The notes under the pieces: model-generated
What the model was told of the DNA's origin: nothing
Database searches by the model: none
Seen by the model: the letters and a program-made list of their open reading frames with translations, nothing else
Translations under genes and position numbers: made by a program
In this document: one piece after another, positions 39,371 to 50,571 of the stretch
Position numbering within the stretch: the first letter of the stretch is position 1
How the letters are laid out: the number at the start of each line of letters is the position of its first letter
NCBI GenBank assembly: GCA_022225965.2
Contig: JAKJXP020000081.1
Coordinates: 166,684-230,683 of the forward strand
Reading direction: 5' to 3'
DNA from: Diatrype stigma
Taxonomy: Eukaryota; Ascomycota; Sordariomycetes; Xylariales; Diatrypaceae
Length of the DNA stretch: 64,000 nt

Positions 39371-41135
39371 TTACTTGGTGCCATCGTCTTTCTTTTTGTC
39401 GTCGGTATCGCCAGTGGACGATTCCTGCCCAGCCTTGTGTGCTGGGTGGTTGGTCAAATTGTGCCAGATCGACTTGAGGAAGCCTTCGTGTCTGTGCGTC
39501 TCAGGATCATCATCTTTCGTTGCTTCTCCAGGTGACGAGGCAGGATTCAAGGATGGTCTGCGAAGAGGTATCAAGTTAGCTTTGCTCCTGCTCTCCCGGA
39601 TCATCCTGCCCTGAGCCGTACCCGGACTTCTTGACGTTCATGATGCGCTTGGCCGTCTTGTCGTCCATCTCATCCGCCAGCATCTCCACGATGGTCCGCT
39701 GGTTGGCCGACAAGTATTTGGGCATCGAGACCCGGAATTCGACCTTGAGATCTCCGGTGTTGTTGCGCCGCGATGCGAGTTTCTTCATGCCCATACCGGC
39801 CAACGTGATCTTGTCTCCTGTGTTCGTGCCCGTCCCAATTTTGATGTTGACCTGCCCGTCCAGAGTAGGAACCGTGACTTCACCGCCAAGTAAGGCCGTT
39901 GTCAACGGGATGCTGGCCGTATAAAGGATATCGGACCCGGAGCGCTTGAATTTGGAGTCGGCCTGTACATGGACGAAGACGTAGAGATCTCCTCGCTGGG
40001 TCTGTGTGCCCGGCTCGACACCACTGCCCGTTTCGGGGGCATCACCCTCCCCGTCCAGCCGTAATCTCATCCCATCTTCAATGCCGGCGGGGATATCCAC
40101 GTTGATTGTCTTGCGCTCCCGGACAACACCGTTACCGGAGCATGTCCGGCAGTCGGAACCTTTAGGCGCAACGTTTCCACTTCCCTTACAGGTACCACAT
40201 GTAGAGGCCATCTGGATACCGCCCGCCATGAAATGCACTTGGGTACCCGTGCCGCCGCAGGTTTTGCATCCGGTCCGCTGCGTGCCGGGCTTCACACCGC
40301 TTCCCGAACAAGATCCGCATTGCACCATGGGACGTATTGTGATAGTTTTGCTCGTACCCTTGGCTGCCTCCATGAACGTTATTGTCGTCTGCACCTCGAT
40401 GTTTTCACCCACCAAGATCTGGTGTCCGAAGGGGCTCCTGCCGCCGCGACCACCCCCGCCACCGAAAGGACCCCCTCGCCCTCCCGTGAATGCCGAAAAC
40501 AGGTCTTCGAAGTTGACGTTTGCGCCAAAGCCACCCTGTCCACCGAAGCCCGAAAAAGGGTGTCCTGCTCCTCCGAACGGGTCGCCTCCTCCGGGGTGGG
40601 CTCCGCCACTGGGATCAAAGCCTGCAGCGCCGAACTGGTCGTACTGCTCCTTCTTCTGCGGGTCGGATAGAACTTCGTAAGATTGCTGGATTTCAGCGAA
40701 CTTGTCCTTGGCCGACGGGTCCTTGTTGGTGTCGGGGTGGTATTTCTTAGCCAGCCCGTAGTACGCTTTCTTGATCTCGGAGGCCGAGGCCGACTTGCCC
40801 ACGCCGAGCGTCTTGTACGGATCCTTCATAGCCAGCGCATGTGGGGTAGCATGGAATTGCTGATAGTAAGATATACAAGTCAGTCAAACGAACTACTCAA
40901 GTGTATTAAATATATAGGCGAGGGTGGACTGGGAGCTACATACTCTATGGAACTGGACAGGAACTTGGCGGACGGACGGAGGGACAGCCCGGCAAGGCCG
41001 TTGCGAAAGGGATGAGATGGTGCTGCATTGTGAACGCTTGCGCAGGGCTTCCCGTAATCTCTGTCGTCGGTATATCTGGGCGGGAGACAGGAGGCGCGTT
41101 GGAAGCGCCGCTTTGGCCACGAAGGTGGAATTCAT
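39371..41135 (-). CDS. mdj1: Mitochondrial DnaJ chaperone MDJ1
   Basis: Exons, 5' to 3': 41135-40944, 40859-39622 and 39557-39371, 538 residues. This type I J-protein stimulates the mitochondrial Hsp70 Ssc1 in protein folding. The first exon gives an Arg-rich, acid-free targeting region ([20 protein letters not shown]) continuing into [20 protein letters not shown], the usual junction before the J domain. The J domain (about 75-140) has HPD at 105-107. A Gly/Phe region follows. Four CxxCxGxG repeats lie at about 245-308 ([32 protein letters not shown]). The C-terminal substrate-binding part and an [15 protein letters not shown] tail complete it. The last intron (39621-39558) carries a GCTAAC branch site. 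Without it the frame would end early at QEQS, so splicing is needed for the conserved tail. A start at the MKDPY methionine would lose the targeting signal. Confidence 0.95.
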
Positions 41136-42240
41136 TTTTGAACCTCTATCTCTCTTTCTGTCTGGTTGTGCCGGTCGATATTACTGTGACTATGACGTCT
41201 TATGACATGGACATGATTGGCGGAGGAATATGATTTTGTAGGTTTCGTAAGATAGACCGTCGGAAATATCACGATTCTATAAGCATACACAGGTCCGGAT
41301 GGATCGCAAACAACTTTGGAGGGCAAAAGAGAAAAAAATTCGACTATTACCAAAGTGAGGAAACCGACAGTTGAAGGTCCGACCTGTTGCCATCGCAGCT
41401 CCAACTTTTTTTTCGCAAGTCTCCAGTGCAGTGGCCGAGTTGCATGTAGAAGATTCCATAGCCAATCACCGATAAGCAGACGCTCATTGGTCGATCGATA
41501 ACCACCTGGGCAGGCACCAAGTGACTCTTAGTCTAGGCTATCATGTTATCAGGTTATCGGGCTACCAAGCAGCCCAGGCTATCAGAACCGAAGTCAGATT
41601 ATCGGCGATAAAGCCCGCGCTCCTCCGCGATAAACCGATGGGTCCGGGTCTTTCACCGTACATTACCTAGGTAGCTGCAAGCCTTTAGCTAAAATTTGCC
41701 AATCTTGCTAGTTAGTAGTAATAAACTGCACTAAGGCATCTTCGTCAGCAGCTAAATAAGTAGCCATCGCGGGTTGTACCTAGTAGTGCTTTGTTACCTA
41801 GGTACGCTGTACCTTGGGTGGCAGGATGTGCACTTTACGAAGCATGTAAATCGGCATATTGATGCAAGTAGTTTGAGGTACCGTATCTGGGTGTTAGATG
41901 CAGAAGGTCGAGTATAGAGAAATATGCGAAAGCTTGATTTATGACAAATGTAGTATGACACTGGAATACCCTATACCCTATATATCTGTACGGAGTCCTT
42001 TCAGGCCAAGCAAACGATTTCCAAGCAACCAACCGGTACCGAATGCACGCTGCAAGTTTCAGAAGGAGAATTCGAAAAGAGCCCACCCGTCGTGATGTAT
42101 GCCGAATCCAGCCAAGAACGCCAGTGACAATGCCAATGCAACATGCATGATGATTCTGCAATGTATATCATAATGTCATGTATCGAAAACGCCATGCTAA
42201 CAATGTTCGTCGTCTCTCTTTTCCTCGGACCATGGTCGAA
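41136..42240. other. Spacer holding the MDJ1 promoter
   Basis: Upstream of MDJ1 and downstream of the SAP30-like gene, both on the minus strand. No gene seen. It includes a heat-shock-like inverted pair at 41449-41456. Beyond about 41640 it is AT-rich with TAGGTA words. Confidence 0.55.
41449..41456. promoter_or_regulatory. Possible heat-shock element GAAgaTTC
   Basis: Two inverted nGAAn units with the right 2 bp spacing, 314 bp upstream of the MDJ1 start. Hsf1 normally needs three or more units and a third is not adjacent, so this is only suggestive for a chaperone gene. Confidence 0.25.
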
Positions 42241-42859
42241 TCACGGGAATGGTAAGGAGTGTGGCAGGTTCTTGTCCCTTCTGGGCCGGACAACGCCCGG
42301 ATTCCGCACCTTGTGCAAGAACGCCACGACAACGTCATTCTCCTGTACGCCCTGGCCGTTGAAGTGCTTTCTCGCGGCCTTCGCGAGGTCCTCTTTGCTC
42401 TGCCGTCTGTAGACCGCTTTCCGGGCCATCGTGGGGGAACGGAGACCGATGCGCGACTGCGCGAGCACCCAGTGCTGGTATGAATCGGAAAATGCGGCAG
42501 GTGTGTCGAGCCGGTACTCACGCCGATAGTCGTGGAGAACGTCTCGATCGAAGGAGGACCACTGTAACTACATACGATACTTGGTCAGCAAAACCTAGAT
42601 GTTTTCGAGGCAACAACTAGCCGAATAATCATACCCCCGAGTCATTGGGTTGTTGTGCTACAACCGCTGATGCTGGCGCTGCAGGTGTTGTTGTCGAGCC
42701 GTTGACCGAGGTCGCATCCTTGGATTGCGTGCCCATCGAACTGTTGACCCGTTGAAGCTTGCCGTTCGACCGATGGCCGTTCGGTCCATTATGACCGTTT
42801 TTGACGCTTGCTGTTTCCGACTTTGCGTCGTCGTGATTCGCTTTCGATTTCGGGGCCAT
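42241..42859 (-). CDS. SAP30-like Sin3-binding histone deacetylase subunit
   Basis: Two exons, 42859-42635 and 42567-42241, 183 residues. The N-terminal half (about 1-75) is polar and disordered, rich in Asn, Ser and Lys. The C-terminal half reads WSSFDRDVLHDYRREYRL, DTPAAF, SPTMARKAVYRRQSKEDLA, KHFNGQGVQENDVVVAFLHKVRN, the arrangement I know from the Sin3-binding region of Sap30 proteins. These bridge the Sin3 scaffold and Rpd3-type deacetylases in the nucleus, repressing transcription. Naming rests on this C-terminal block only. The zinc-finger part of animal SAP30 is absent, as is normal for short fungal members. The exon junction gives DSG-LQWSS; an acceptor 6 nt later is also possible. 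Confidence 0.78.
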
Positions 42860-43669
42860 TGTGGGCGTGAGAATCGTTGCTAGGTAGGAGGTTCGAGTGT
42901 GCGCAAGCGAAAAGGTCTAACAAGCGAATTCTGGGATCAAGGAACCATGTCCTGTGGAAGAGAAGAATACACTTTCACATCTAGCTGAATTGCCGACTAA
43001 AAAGGGGAGACGATTGTTACTTGACCTCTCGAGGTGCATATACATGAATGGAACGAATGATGCAAGATGGGAGAAGAATGGCCATTCTGAGGAGACTGAG
43101 CGACTGACCACCAACCCAGGTAGGTAGGTACCTGGCCAACCATGCATTATCGCACTTCTGGACCCATGGTGAAATTTAGTAAGGGACCAGGAACTCAGCG
43201 TTTCTTTGGTCGGTTCATCCAATGACGACATGGCTCAGTCCACCTACCGCCTACCGAAAGTCGGCGGACCCTGCGTTTTCCAGCCCGTGCTACCAATTGT
43301 GGAGAAACCAAGGCTTATCGCCGGCTTATCGCTTATCGTGCAATAAACCCAAGCTACCAAGGACAAAGGCCAACCATGAAGGGACCTCGGGACCTCACTC
43401 TGCTTTCAACAATTACATAATCTATATCAGGACGATCCTCCATGGCAGGTTCCAACTGGTTATGATCCATGATCTTCGAGTAGTCATGAAAGATATAAGA
43501 TCATGGGCATCGTTTATCAATCGATCGTTTATTGCTGATGACTACTTAAAAGAGCCTATCAAGACTTACAACTTATCTGGACGCCTATAATAAACACTTC
43601 TGGCCGTTCATCTTATACTGCTTATAGAATGTGCCTTTGGAGTAACAACACTTGAGTCCAGACGGCAAT

Positions 43670-43693
43670 AATAATTATGAGCTCATAATTATT
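43670..43693. repeat. 24 bp perfect palindrome
   Basis: Two 12 bp arms (AATAATTATGAG and its complement CTCATAATTATT) meet with no spacer. It could extrude as a cruciform or be a protein-binding site. No gene start lies close by: the nearest is that of the SAP30-like gene about 0.8 kb away, transcribed away from it. Confidence 0.9.
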
Positions 43694-43743
43694 GATGGAT
43701 GGGTACATACCAGACCTCCAAGATTACCCCAGCTGATGGAGAC

Positions 43744-43810
43744 ATACCATCATTTGCTTAAGAAACCCGTCAAGGGGTTTGATGATTTTCTGGCTTTAAG
43801 ATGATGGTAT
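43744..43810. repeat. Hairpin-forming inverted repeat
   Basis: Perfect 10 bp arms, ATACCATCAT at 43744-43753 and ATGATGGTAT at 43801-43810. Inside them CTTAAG-like bases and an AAACC..GGTTT pair could extend folding. Only 51 bp beyond the palindrome, so the two may be parts of one decayed element. Confidence 0.7.
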
Positions 43811-45241
43811 ACCTATCATCGTCAATGGCCTGACCCATAGGCAGTAGAGGTGATCGTGGCGGGCGCTTGAGATTCGCCGTTGACGGGCGTGCGGGCCCGC
43901 GTACATAGACTATAGTACAGGTAGGTAAGTTGGTGCATCTGAGACAAGCGCCATCGGGGTGCCAGATTATGTAACTCTCTACAACGGGATGGCCCTTCGG
44001 CTCGATACAAGCCGACCAATGCAAGGTTCTTCCTAAAATGCTCGGCTGGTAGGATCTGGTAGGCGGGAAACACAGGAGTCTGGAATATCGCAGAACGAGA
44101 TCGGCTAGAGCAGGCCGTCCAAGCCCGTCGTGCTTTCTAAAGGTGGGCATCGATGGTTGCCGATATTGACCATTGTGACCCTTGAACATGATCTGTCTCG
44201 TTTATGCAATGCAAGACAGCTGGCATACTGGCATACTGCTGTGCAGCCTATCGCCACGTCCTGTGGCCGTGGGATTGAGAAGTTTCCCAGCATTGCGGGC
44301 GGGCTAGACCGCTTGCGAGATTTCTCATGATAGGCCAGCTGGCTTTGGAGCTGGAGAGGAGAGGAGACGATGACCGTCGCAGTTGAAGATCAAGGCGGCA
44401 AACCTCAAATGCATACCTACCTACCTAGCCTATAGACGTAGTTACGGCCGTTGTTATGGAAGCTAGGTGGCTGGCCGCCTTTCCGAACTATACATGCTTC
44501 AAGACCAGTATACAGCTAGTAGACCAGGTACCCTGTCGGAACATATTACACTATCAGACCATGTGTAAGCTGAGCCCGGAGCGGTGCTTGATAGGCATAA
44601 GAAGACCTTGTTGGGGGTTCTAGAAAACACGGCGTCAGATCGGCAGAAGGTAAAACATAGCTGATAGGTCATAGGCAATTCGCCGGGTCTATCCCACATG
44701 ATTGGTGAATGTATGTGGTTGTTTGGTAGTCTGACACCTTGAGTCTGGCACCTTGCTAGTACCCCCCTATCCCCCTATCTTGTCTTGTCTTGTAAATCGT
44801 AAAAATAGGCAAATCTCGGTGATGGCGATTCAAGGTTTCGGTTGTGAAGTTCCCTTTCTTGCCTTTACTACATGCGTACTAAGTACCTACAGTAGTAATA
44901 AGGGTTCAGCCAGGGAGTGGGGGGACTGACACATCGACAGAACAAATTGATCCATTCCACAGGGTCAGAGGGTGTAAAATTCATGCACATAATAAAAGCA
45001 CCCTTGTGTATATGGCGGACCCTGGTCCTCTTTTTTCGGAATGTCTACCGCGTCGGTGGCATTGAAAGGCATTGTGGCATGGGGAAGATTTTCACCATAC
45101 TCCCTATGTACGCATGCATACTAGGTATGTAGTATGCATGGTACGGCCGAACCTGCTTTCTTCGAGAAATAGAGAGTCGAAATACCTAGCCGCGGCTACA
45201 TAGTATAGGTAAAAGCTCCTACTCCCGCTCCCGCACCTGCT

Positions 45242-45275
<34 letters not shown>

Positions 45276-45277
45276 CC
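45242..45277. repeat. (CATGCC)6
   Basis: Six perfect hexamer units immediately upstream of the MITE. Confidence 0.9.
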
Positions 45278-45326
45278 ATCGATTCAATTTATTTGCCGGG
45301 GCAGGGACTGCAAGGAGGGGAATATA

Positions 45327-45585
45327 CGAAGGTCGCGGCCAAAAGTAAGTAGCCTCAGGTACGGCTTGGGACAGTATGGCAAATCTTCAAGCTTAACTGT
45401 GTTTAGGCCTAATACGCTGTAATACAGGTAATGCTAGCGCTTTATTCGCTAAAGCACATCAACTAAGCCCCTTTTGGAAGAAAAGCTTCCGGGGGCATTA
45501 GTGCTGAACACTGTATGTTACTGTATTCTGTGGCGTACTGTGGAGTAGTCTTATCATGGCTACTTACTTTTGGCCGCGACCTTCG
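45327..45585. mobile_element. 259 bp MITE with 28 bp perfect TIRs
   Basis: The terminal inverted repeats at 45327-45354 and 45558-45585 match at all 28 positions; each starts CGAAGGTCGCGGCCAAAAG. TA dinucleotides flank both ends (45325-45326 and 45586-45587), as Tc1/mariner-type transposition leaves. The interior has no coding capacity and contains a GCTTTA/TAAAGC hairpin. The perfect ends imply a recent insertion. A near-identical terminus appears at 63886, so the family has more than one copy in this window. The parent transposase is unknown. Confidence 0.85.
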
Positions 45586-45620
45586 TACCCAAGGGGAATT
45601 ACCAAGTAAGAAACCGCGAC

Positions 45621-45668
45621 TGGATTGGATTGGATTGGATTGGATTGGACTGGACTGGACTGGATTGG
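45621..45668. repeat. GGATT/GGACT pentamer array
   Basis: Consecutive TGGAT units, three changed to TGGAC, 35 bp beyond the right end of the MITE. Noncoding. Confidence 0.85.
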
Positions 45669-46544
45669 GCTAAAGGCGTAGGTCCGCTGAAGCGCTTAAG
45701 CAATCGCGCTCGCCCTGTCAACCTTAGCCCATGGCAAGCTCTGTTCGGATCGGTGTCGATTCCAGATGTCTGTGCAGTGCGCAAACCCGGCGCCGTACGA
45801 AGAAGTACTTACGCACATAACCACATAACGGTCACATAACCACAATAGCTTAGAATCTTGGACCTTGGCTAGCCACTATTCGACTCAATTCTCCCTTTTA
45901 GGCAACATCCCGCCCCGCTGACCGCCGAGCGAGCTTTGGTTACGCCTTGTTTGCAGGGAGAAAGGAGCTCCTTATCCAAACAATCAGTGAACATACCTCC
46001 AGCTCCTAGTTACCTCCAGCTCTACTCCCAGCTCCTACCCCCAGCTCCTACCCCCAGCTCCTACGCAGCTACGGCGTATTGTATTGTATTGTATTGTATG
46101 TATGTTGTTGCATGTACAATACCGTACTACCGCAACTCATTACCTACACCTCCCGAGCTACGATAGCAGCTTGACAGCAACAACTTCTTCCACTCCCCCT
46201 TCACCTCCACGCCGCCCAATTCATCCCAGGGCCCTTATATATCATACCAGAATCGAAAAATATCCGCTTTCCGGCCTGTGCTGTCTCCGATTGACTTGTT
46301 ATTGCTAGCGAACATAGGAGTTATTTGGGCGAAGTTTTGAGTTGCTCTGCATCGTCATCATCGTCATCATCGACACCATCATCATCATTGTTGCTATTGC
46401 CGTTGCCGACTACCAGCCACCGTCACCACGACCACAACCACGACCGACCACGGTTGCGAGCTACTAATATACCCACCTGATTTTTGCTTTTTCAGTACCT
46501 GTTATCTATATCCGTAATCAGCTTGATGGTACCCTTTGTCCAAG

Positions 46545-49163
46545 ATGGCGAATCCCGTAAAGAATGATAGTGGTGATACGGGCGACACCGGCCGTACAAG
46601 TCCTAATACGCTGGGATTTGTACCATTGGTATCAGTGGTTGACTTCCACCATGCGAGGGGGCCCGAAGTTGAGAAGTGGTTTGGTGCAGAAGAAGGCCGC
46701 GATCCAGCAGTTGACTATGACTGGGGTTTACTACCATTCATGGCTTTGAGCGATGGCGCACATGCGTATGTTCCCTCGGTCTATCACGCATCACACTTAT
46801 AGCCAGCATCTTCTCGGAAGACTAACCTACAGCAATGGAATGCATTAGATCTACGGAAGACTTCTCGTACTTCACCCTCCTACGCCCCGGAACCGACGAT
46901 GTCCCCGCCACCTCGCTCTTTGGTATATCATGCACAAGGCAGATGGACGCTGCACAACTACTCGTTCGACCAGCGGATGTGACCCGATCGACGGTGCAAA
47001 AAGCGGTTGTGGTGATTGCGGAAAGCCCCCAGTCCTTTGGCATGCTTAGAGAACGCCTGTCTGTCGTGACCAAAGCCTGGTTTGCCCAGCGCGAGTTCGG
47101 CGACACCGAGATCCTGCGGCGGTTCCAGGAGAGTCTTGCCGAGGAGAAGGAAAGGGGCCAGTTTCATGAGGAGGACAGGGACCAATACCTTGGCATGAGT
47201 CTCCGGGAACTGGTGCACGAATTCCGCTGGCAGACTTTGGTATTACTGAAATGCTGCTTATTGCAGCATAAAGTTAGTGCCAATGGTATAGACACCTGGT
47301 TGCTAGGAGCTGAGCTAACTAGAACGCCTAGATGCTATTCTTCGGTTCGCGGTGCGAGCGCCTTTGCATGATGCAGTTTTCCCTTATATCTTTAATACCT
47401 GGTTTACTTAGGAACCTCCAGGACTGCGCCGGGCCAGACTTGAATAACTACGAGAAGAAACTGAGCAAGCCAACGAGTTTACGGACTAGTGACCGTAATT
47501 CTTTGCTCTCATATCTGGGTCTACCACTGCAGATCTTTGGCAAAGTATGCGCCCATTCGCATTTTTTACTGGCATTAGCCGAATGAGCTAACTGGGAATC
47601 TAGGGGAGTCTCTTCGGTCCCTACACGCCACTGCAGCAACTGGACGTTCTCGCGGACTTTGGCACAAAGTCCTATATAGTTGGGAGTACGAACTCGCTCC
47701 TCTTACAGCAGAAGGACAGATACAGCGATGTCTTAATCAATCTTGACGATGATACAATCAATATTACGTCCCCATCTCTTCGGAGCGCATTGGCTCTCTC
47801 TCATGCAGATAGGCGATGGATAGACTTCATCACACAGGAAGTTAACGACACTTGGGATGAGAAAAATCCGCAGCGGCCGAAAACGATGGGGTTTCGCGGC
47901 AGTGAAGAGTTTATCCGGCTCCAGTTCGAAGAGTACCTTCAAGCCCTCATCGCATCCGTCAAATACCAGAACTACCTGACCAGCAACGCCAATAATCCTA
48001 AAGCCATGCTGGACCATATTGAAGGGGATCCCTCACTAGACTTCGGTGCTGAGTGGGTCGAAGCATGGAAGAAGACTGACAACTACCGCCTGTGGAACGC
48101 TAATACGGACTCTCACCTGTTCGACATTGTAGACCCTAGGCACCCTTGTGCCGGGGGCCTTAGCATCGACGACGTACAGCGGCGCATCCAGCAGCAAGTC
48201 CAAGACCTGCACCTCGACGAGACATTCGCGGTGGGCCGAGAGGTACTCGGACGGAATCTTGCCGCGGGCCGGGATAAGGCTAGCACCGTGTTCAGCAGGC
48301 TCTACGCCGACATGGAGGCTCTCCGGGAAGCGCAGAGGAAGCGCGCAGAGGAGGCGCGGGCGACGAAGGCAGCTGCCGATAAGAACGGGGCTGCGTCGGC
48401 ACCCGGCAGCCCGGACCCTTCCAAGACGCAGCCGGCCTCGTCGGATTCGGTCAGCACGCGCGCCAGCGCGTACATCGGGAGCTGGACCTCGTGGGCCGGG
48501 CAGAAGCGGAGGCAGGGCTGGGGCCGTTCGGGAAGCCACAGCAGCGAGAGGAGCATCAGTAACGGAGGGAGCGGCTGGGGGCTCAGTCTCCGCCGGGGCC
48601 GCAACAGAGACTCGTCCAGCGGCACCCCGCTGGGCAGCCCCCTTTCGCCGTCCTCGCCGACCCTGTCGACCCGCGAGAAGTTCCAGATGATCAGCCTGTC
48701 GGCCCCGGGCCGGCCGAGCGAGAGCAGCGACGAAGGCGACAACAAAAGCAAGGCCAACAGACCCACCACGGGCGACAGCTTCGGCGAGAGCGTGCTGGAC
48801 GCCGCCGACTCGGGCTCCGAGGGCGGCAGATCCTCGAGCCTAGGTAGCCCCAAAGCTGCGTCCGCGTCCGCGTCCGAAAAGCGGGCGAGTCGCAAGATCG
48901 ACGGTGAAACGAGTGCAGGTGCGAGTGCAGATGCGAGTGCGGGTGCAGATGCGAGTGTGGGTGCAGATGCCAGTGTAGGTGCAGATGCGGGAACGAGTAC
49001 GGGTACAGCTGCGAGTGCTGATGCGGGGCCAAATGCGGGAACCGATACTGCTACGGCTACGGCTGGGAGTACGGATACTGCTGCGGGGGATTTGACCGTT
49101 GAGCCAAAGAAAGAGGGTTCAAAGGCGGAAGAAGAAACAACAACTCCAACTGCAGGAATATAA
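46545..49163 (+). CDS. avl9: Late secretory pathway protein AVL9 (DENN-related)
   Basis: Four exons (46545-46765, 46849-47272, 47332-47544, 47604-49163) encode 805 residues. AVL9 proteins carry a DENN-like fold and act in exocytic vesicle formation and polarised growth. The start is the ATG of MANPVKN. Family blocks seen: GFVPLVSVVDFHHARGPEVE (about 24-43), LLPFMALSDGAH, STEDFSYFTLL, LFGISCTRQ, KAWFAQREFGD, MLFFGSRCERLCMMQFSLIS, PLQQLD and DRRWIDFITQEV. The first acceptor was set at GCATTAG (46848) because it gives DGAHASTEDFSYF; the nearer CTACAG acceptor leads to a stop. After about residue 560 the protein is Ser/Arg/Gly-rich. The tail from about 715 is an Ala/Asp/Ser/Gly low-complexity array (SADASAGADASVGADA) built on a degenerate 12-18 bp DNA repeat at about 48912-49060; this tail is probably fast-evolving and disordered. 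Confidence 0.92.
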
Positions 49164-50571
49164 CTGCTTAAGAAACATAGCGACAGGTCACCGAAGCGTG
49201 CCTTACAAGGGTATATATGCATGCGCATGCACATGACACATAGGAGGGTGTCAGGTGACGACACAGAAAGATGGAGGCGGCGTCAGGTAGCTGTTTACCA
49301 ACTGCCGCCACTCGAGCTTTTTGGAAAGCTCGCTTGCTGGCTAGGAACAATATGATGGGGGGGGAACGAAGGGAACGCGCATAGCTATCTATCGTCAGGT
49401 GGCTCAAGAACCGCTCGAAGCTGAGATAAGAATACTCCATGCAATGGATAATATAATCGTACCAGCGATACGCTCTTGGCAACGGGGAAAGGAAAGTGGG
49501 AAATTTTCGTTCGAACAAGGAAAACGACACGACAGCCGAAGACGACAACGACGATGACGACGACAGCATTGGACTGACTAACTGGCTGGCTGGACGTTGG
49601 ATCGTGGTCCTACGGGCGTACGGGAGTGAACAGCAAGACAAAAGGACACCTACCTGCTGCTGCTCTACGCACTCGCCAACTTGGGCTCGTTTTGTTTCGT
49701 TCCGTTCCTACACACGTACATGTTGAGCTCATGGCGTAGGGAGTCGGCGTATGGCGTGTAATGCAACGCTACGCTACGTACGGTACATATAGATAGAGAC
49801 GATTGCTTGGAGAACTACCTACCTAATATATACCCAATTTCAACCTAAGCTTGCAGACATGCAGACAAACTTGGCTGCCCACTAGCTATCCTGATGCTTA
49901 TGCTACCATTTATAATTCCAGCTTTATACGTATCTGCATAGTTTGGTAACCTTGGGATGTAAAGCCCCCTCGGCAGGTGTATCAATTTTGGTATTATGCG
50001 TAGGTAGATAGGTACGTAAGTGTAGAGCAACCTGGACAATTCTCACCGCATTGTTCATGCGAGGGCGTGATTCATCGTAATCATGCTTTCGTCTATTCCT
50101 AAGTTTTCTGTCTACTAGCCATGCAATGCAGCCATAGAAGCACGGAGGTCGCCCCCAATCCTCGATATGAGGGGGTGTCCTGCTTCCTAGCTACTTCCCC
50201 CTATGTACGGTATAAGGGCCGAATGATCATGGGTATGGTTTATGTATGATGAGTCACGTTGGTGACGCATCACCCACCCAAACATTATGCTGTAATTATG
50301 AATGGCAAAAACAAACTGTGGGAGACGCCGCCCTTCGCTATGTCATCCCAGACTGTGCTGGAATATGCCTGAGAGTCGCCTCGAACAGCAATGCTCCGAA
50401 CGACACCATCACTCGGAGCACCTTCTGATTCGTTCCGTCCGCCCATCATCAACCCAGCTCTACCCTGGTAGCTGAGAACATCGGTAGTTGTTGAGAAAGG
50501 CGATCCAGGGAACTGCTCGTAGGAAAACTGCTTGCTCAACTAGAAGAGACACTCGATATTCAGTCCAGGTC
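49164..50571. other. Spacer between convergent AVL9 and cullin-1
   Basis: Both neighbours end here, so it should contain 3' untranslated regions only. A GACGAC-rich patch lies at about 49530-49566. Frames present (for example 49168-49641 and 50285-50539, both minus) have no family resemblance. Nothing else seen. Confidence 0.55.

Larger units (their letters stand above)
42860..46544. other. Repeat-rich 3.7 kb spacer
   Basis: No gene supported. It holds a 24 bp perfect palindrome at 43670-43693, a hairpin pair at 43744-43753/43801-43810, six CATGCC units at 45242-45277, the MITE at 45327-45585, GGATT/GGACT pentamers at about 45621-45668, CCAGCTCCTA-type repeats at about 45996-46064 and GTATT pentamers at 46076-46100. 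The last 400 bases contain CATCAT/CACGAC runs and probably form the AVL9 promoter and leader. Confidence 0.6.

Noticed and set aside
43222..43590. 122-codon plus-strand frame
   Set aside because: No recognisable domain; lies in AT-rich repeat-bearing DNA and lacks supporting splice structure.
50285..50539. 84-codon minus-strand frame just past the cullin-1 stop
   Set aside because: Starts 33 bp after the cullin stop codon, lacks its own promoter space and has no known motif; most likely cullin 3' untranslated region.
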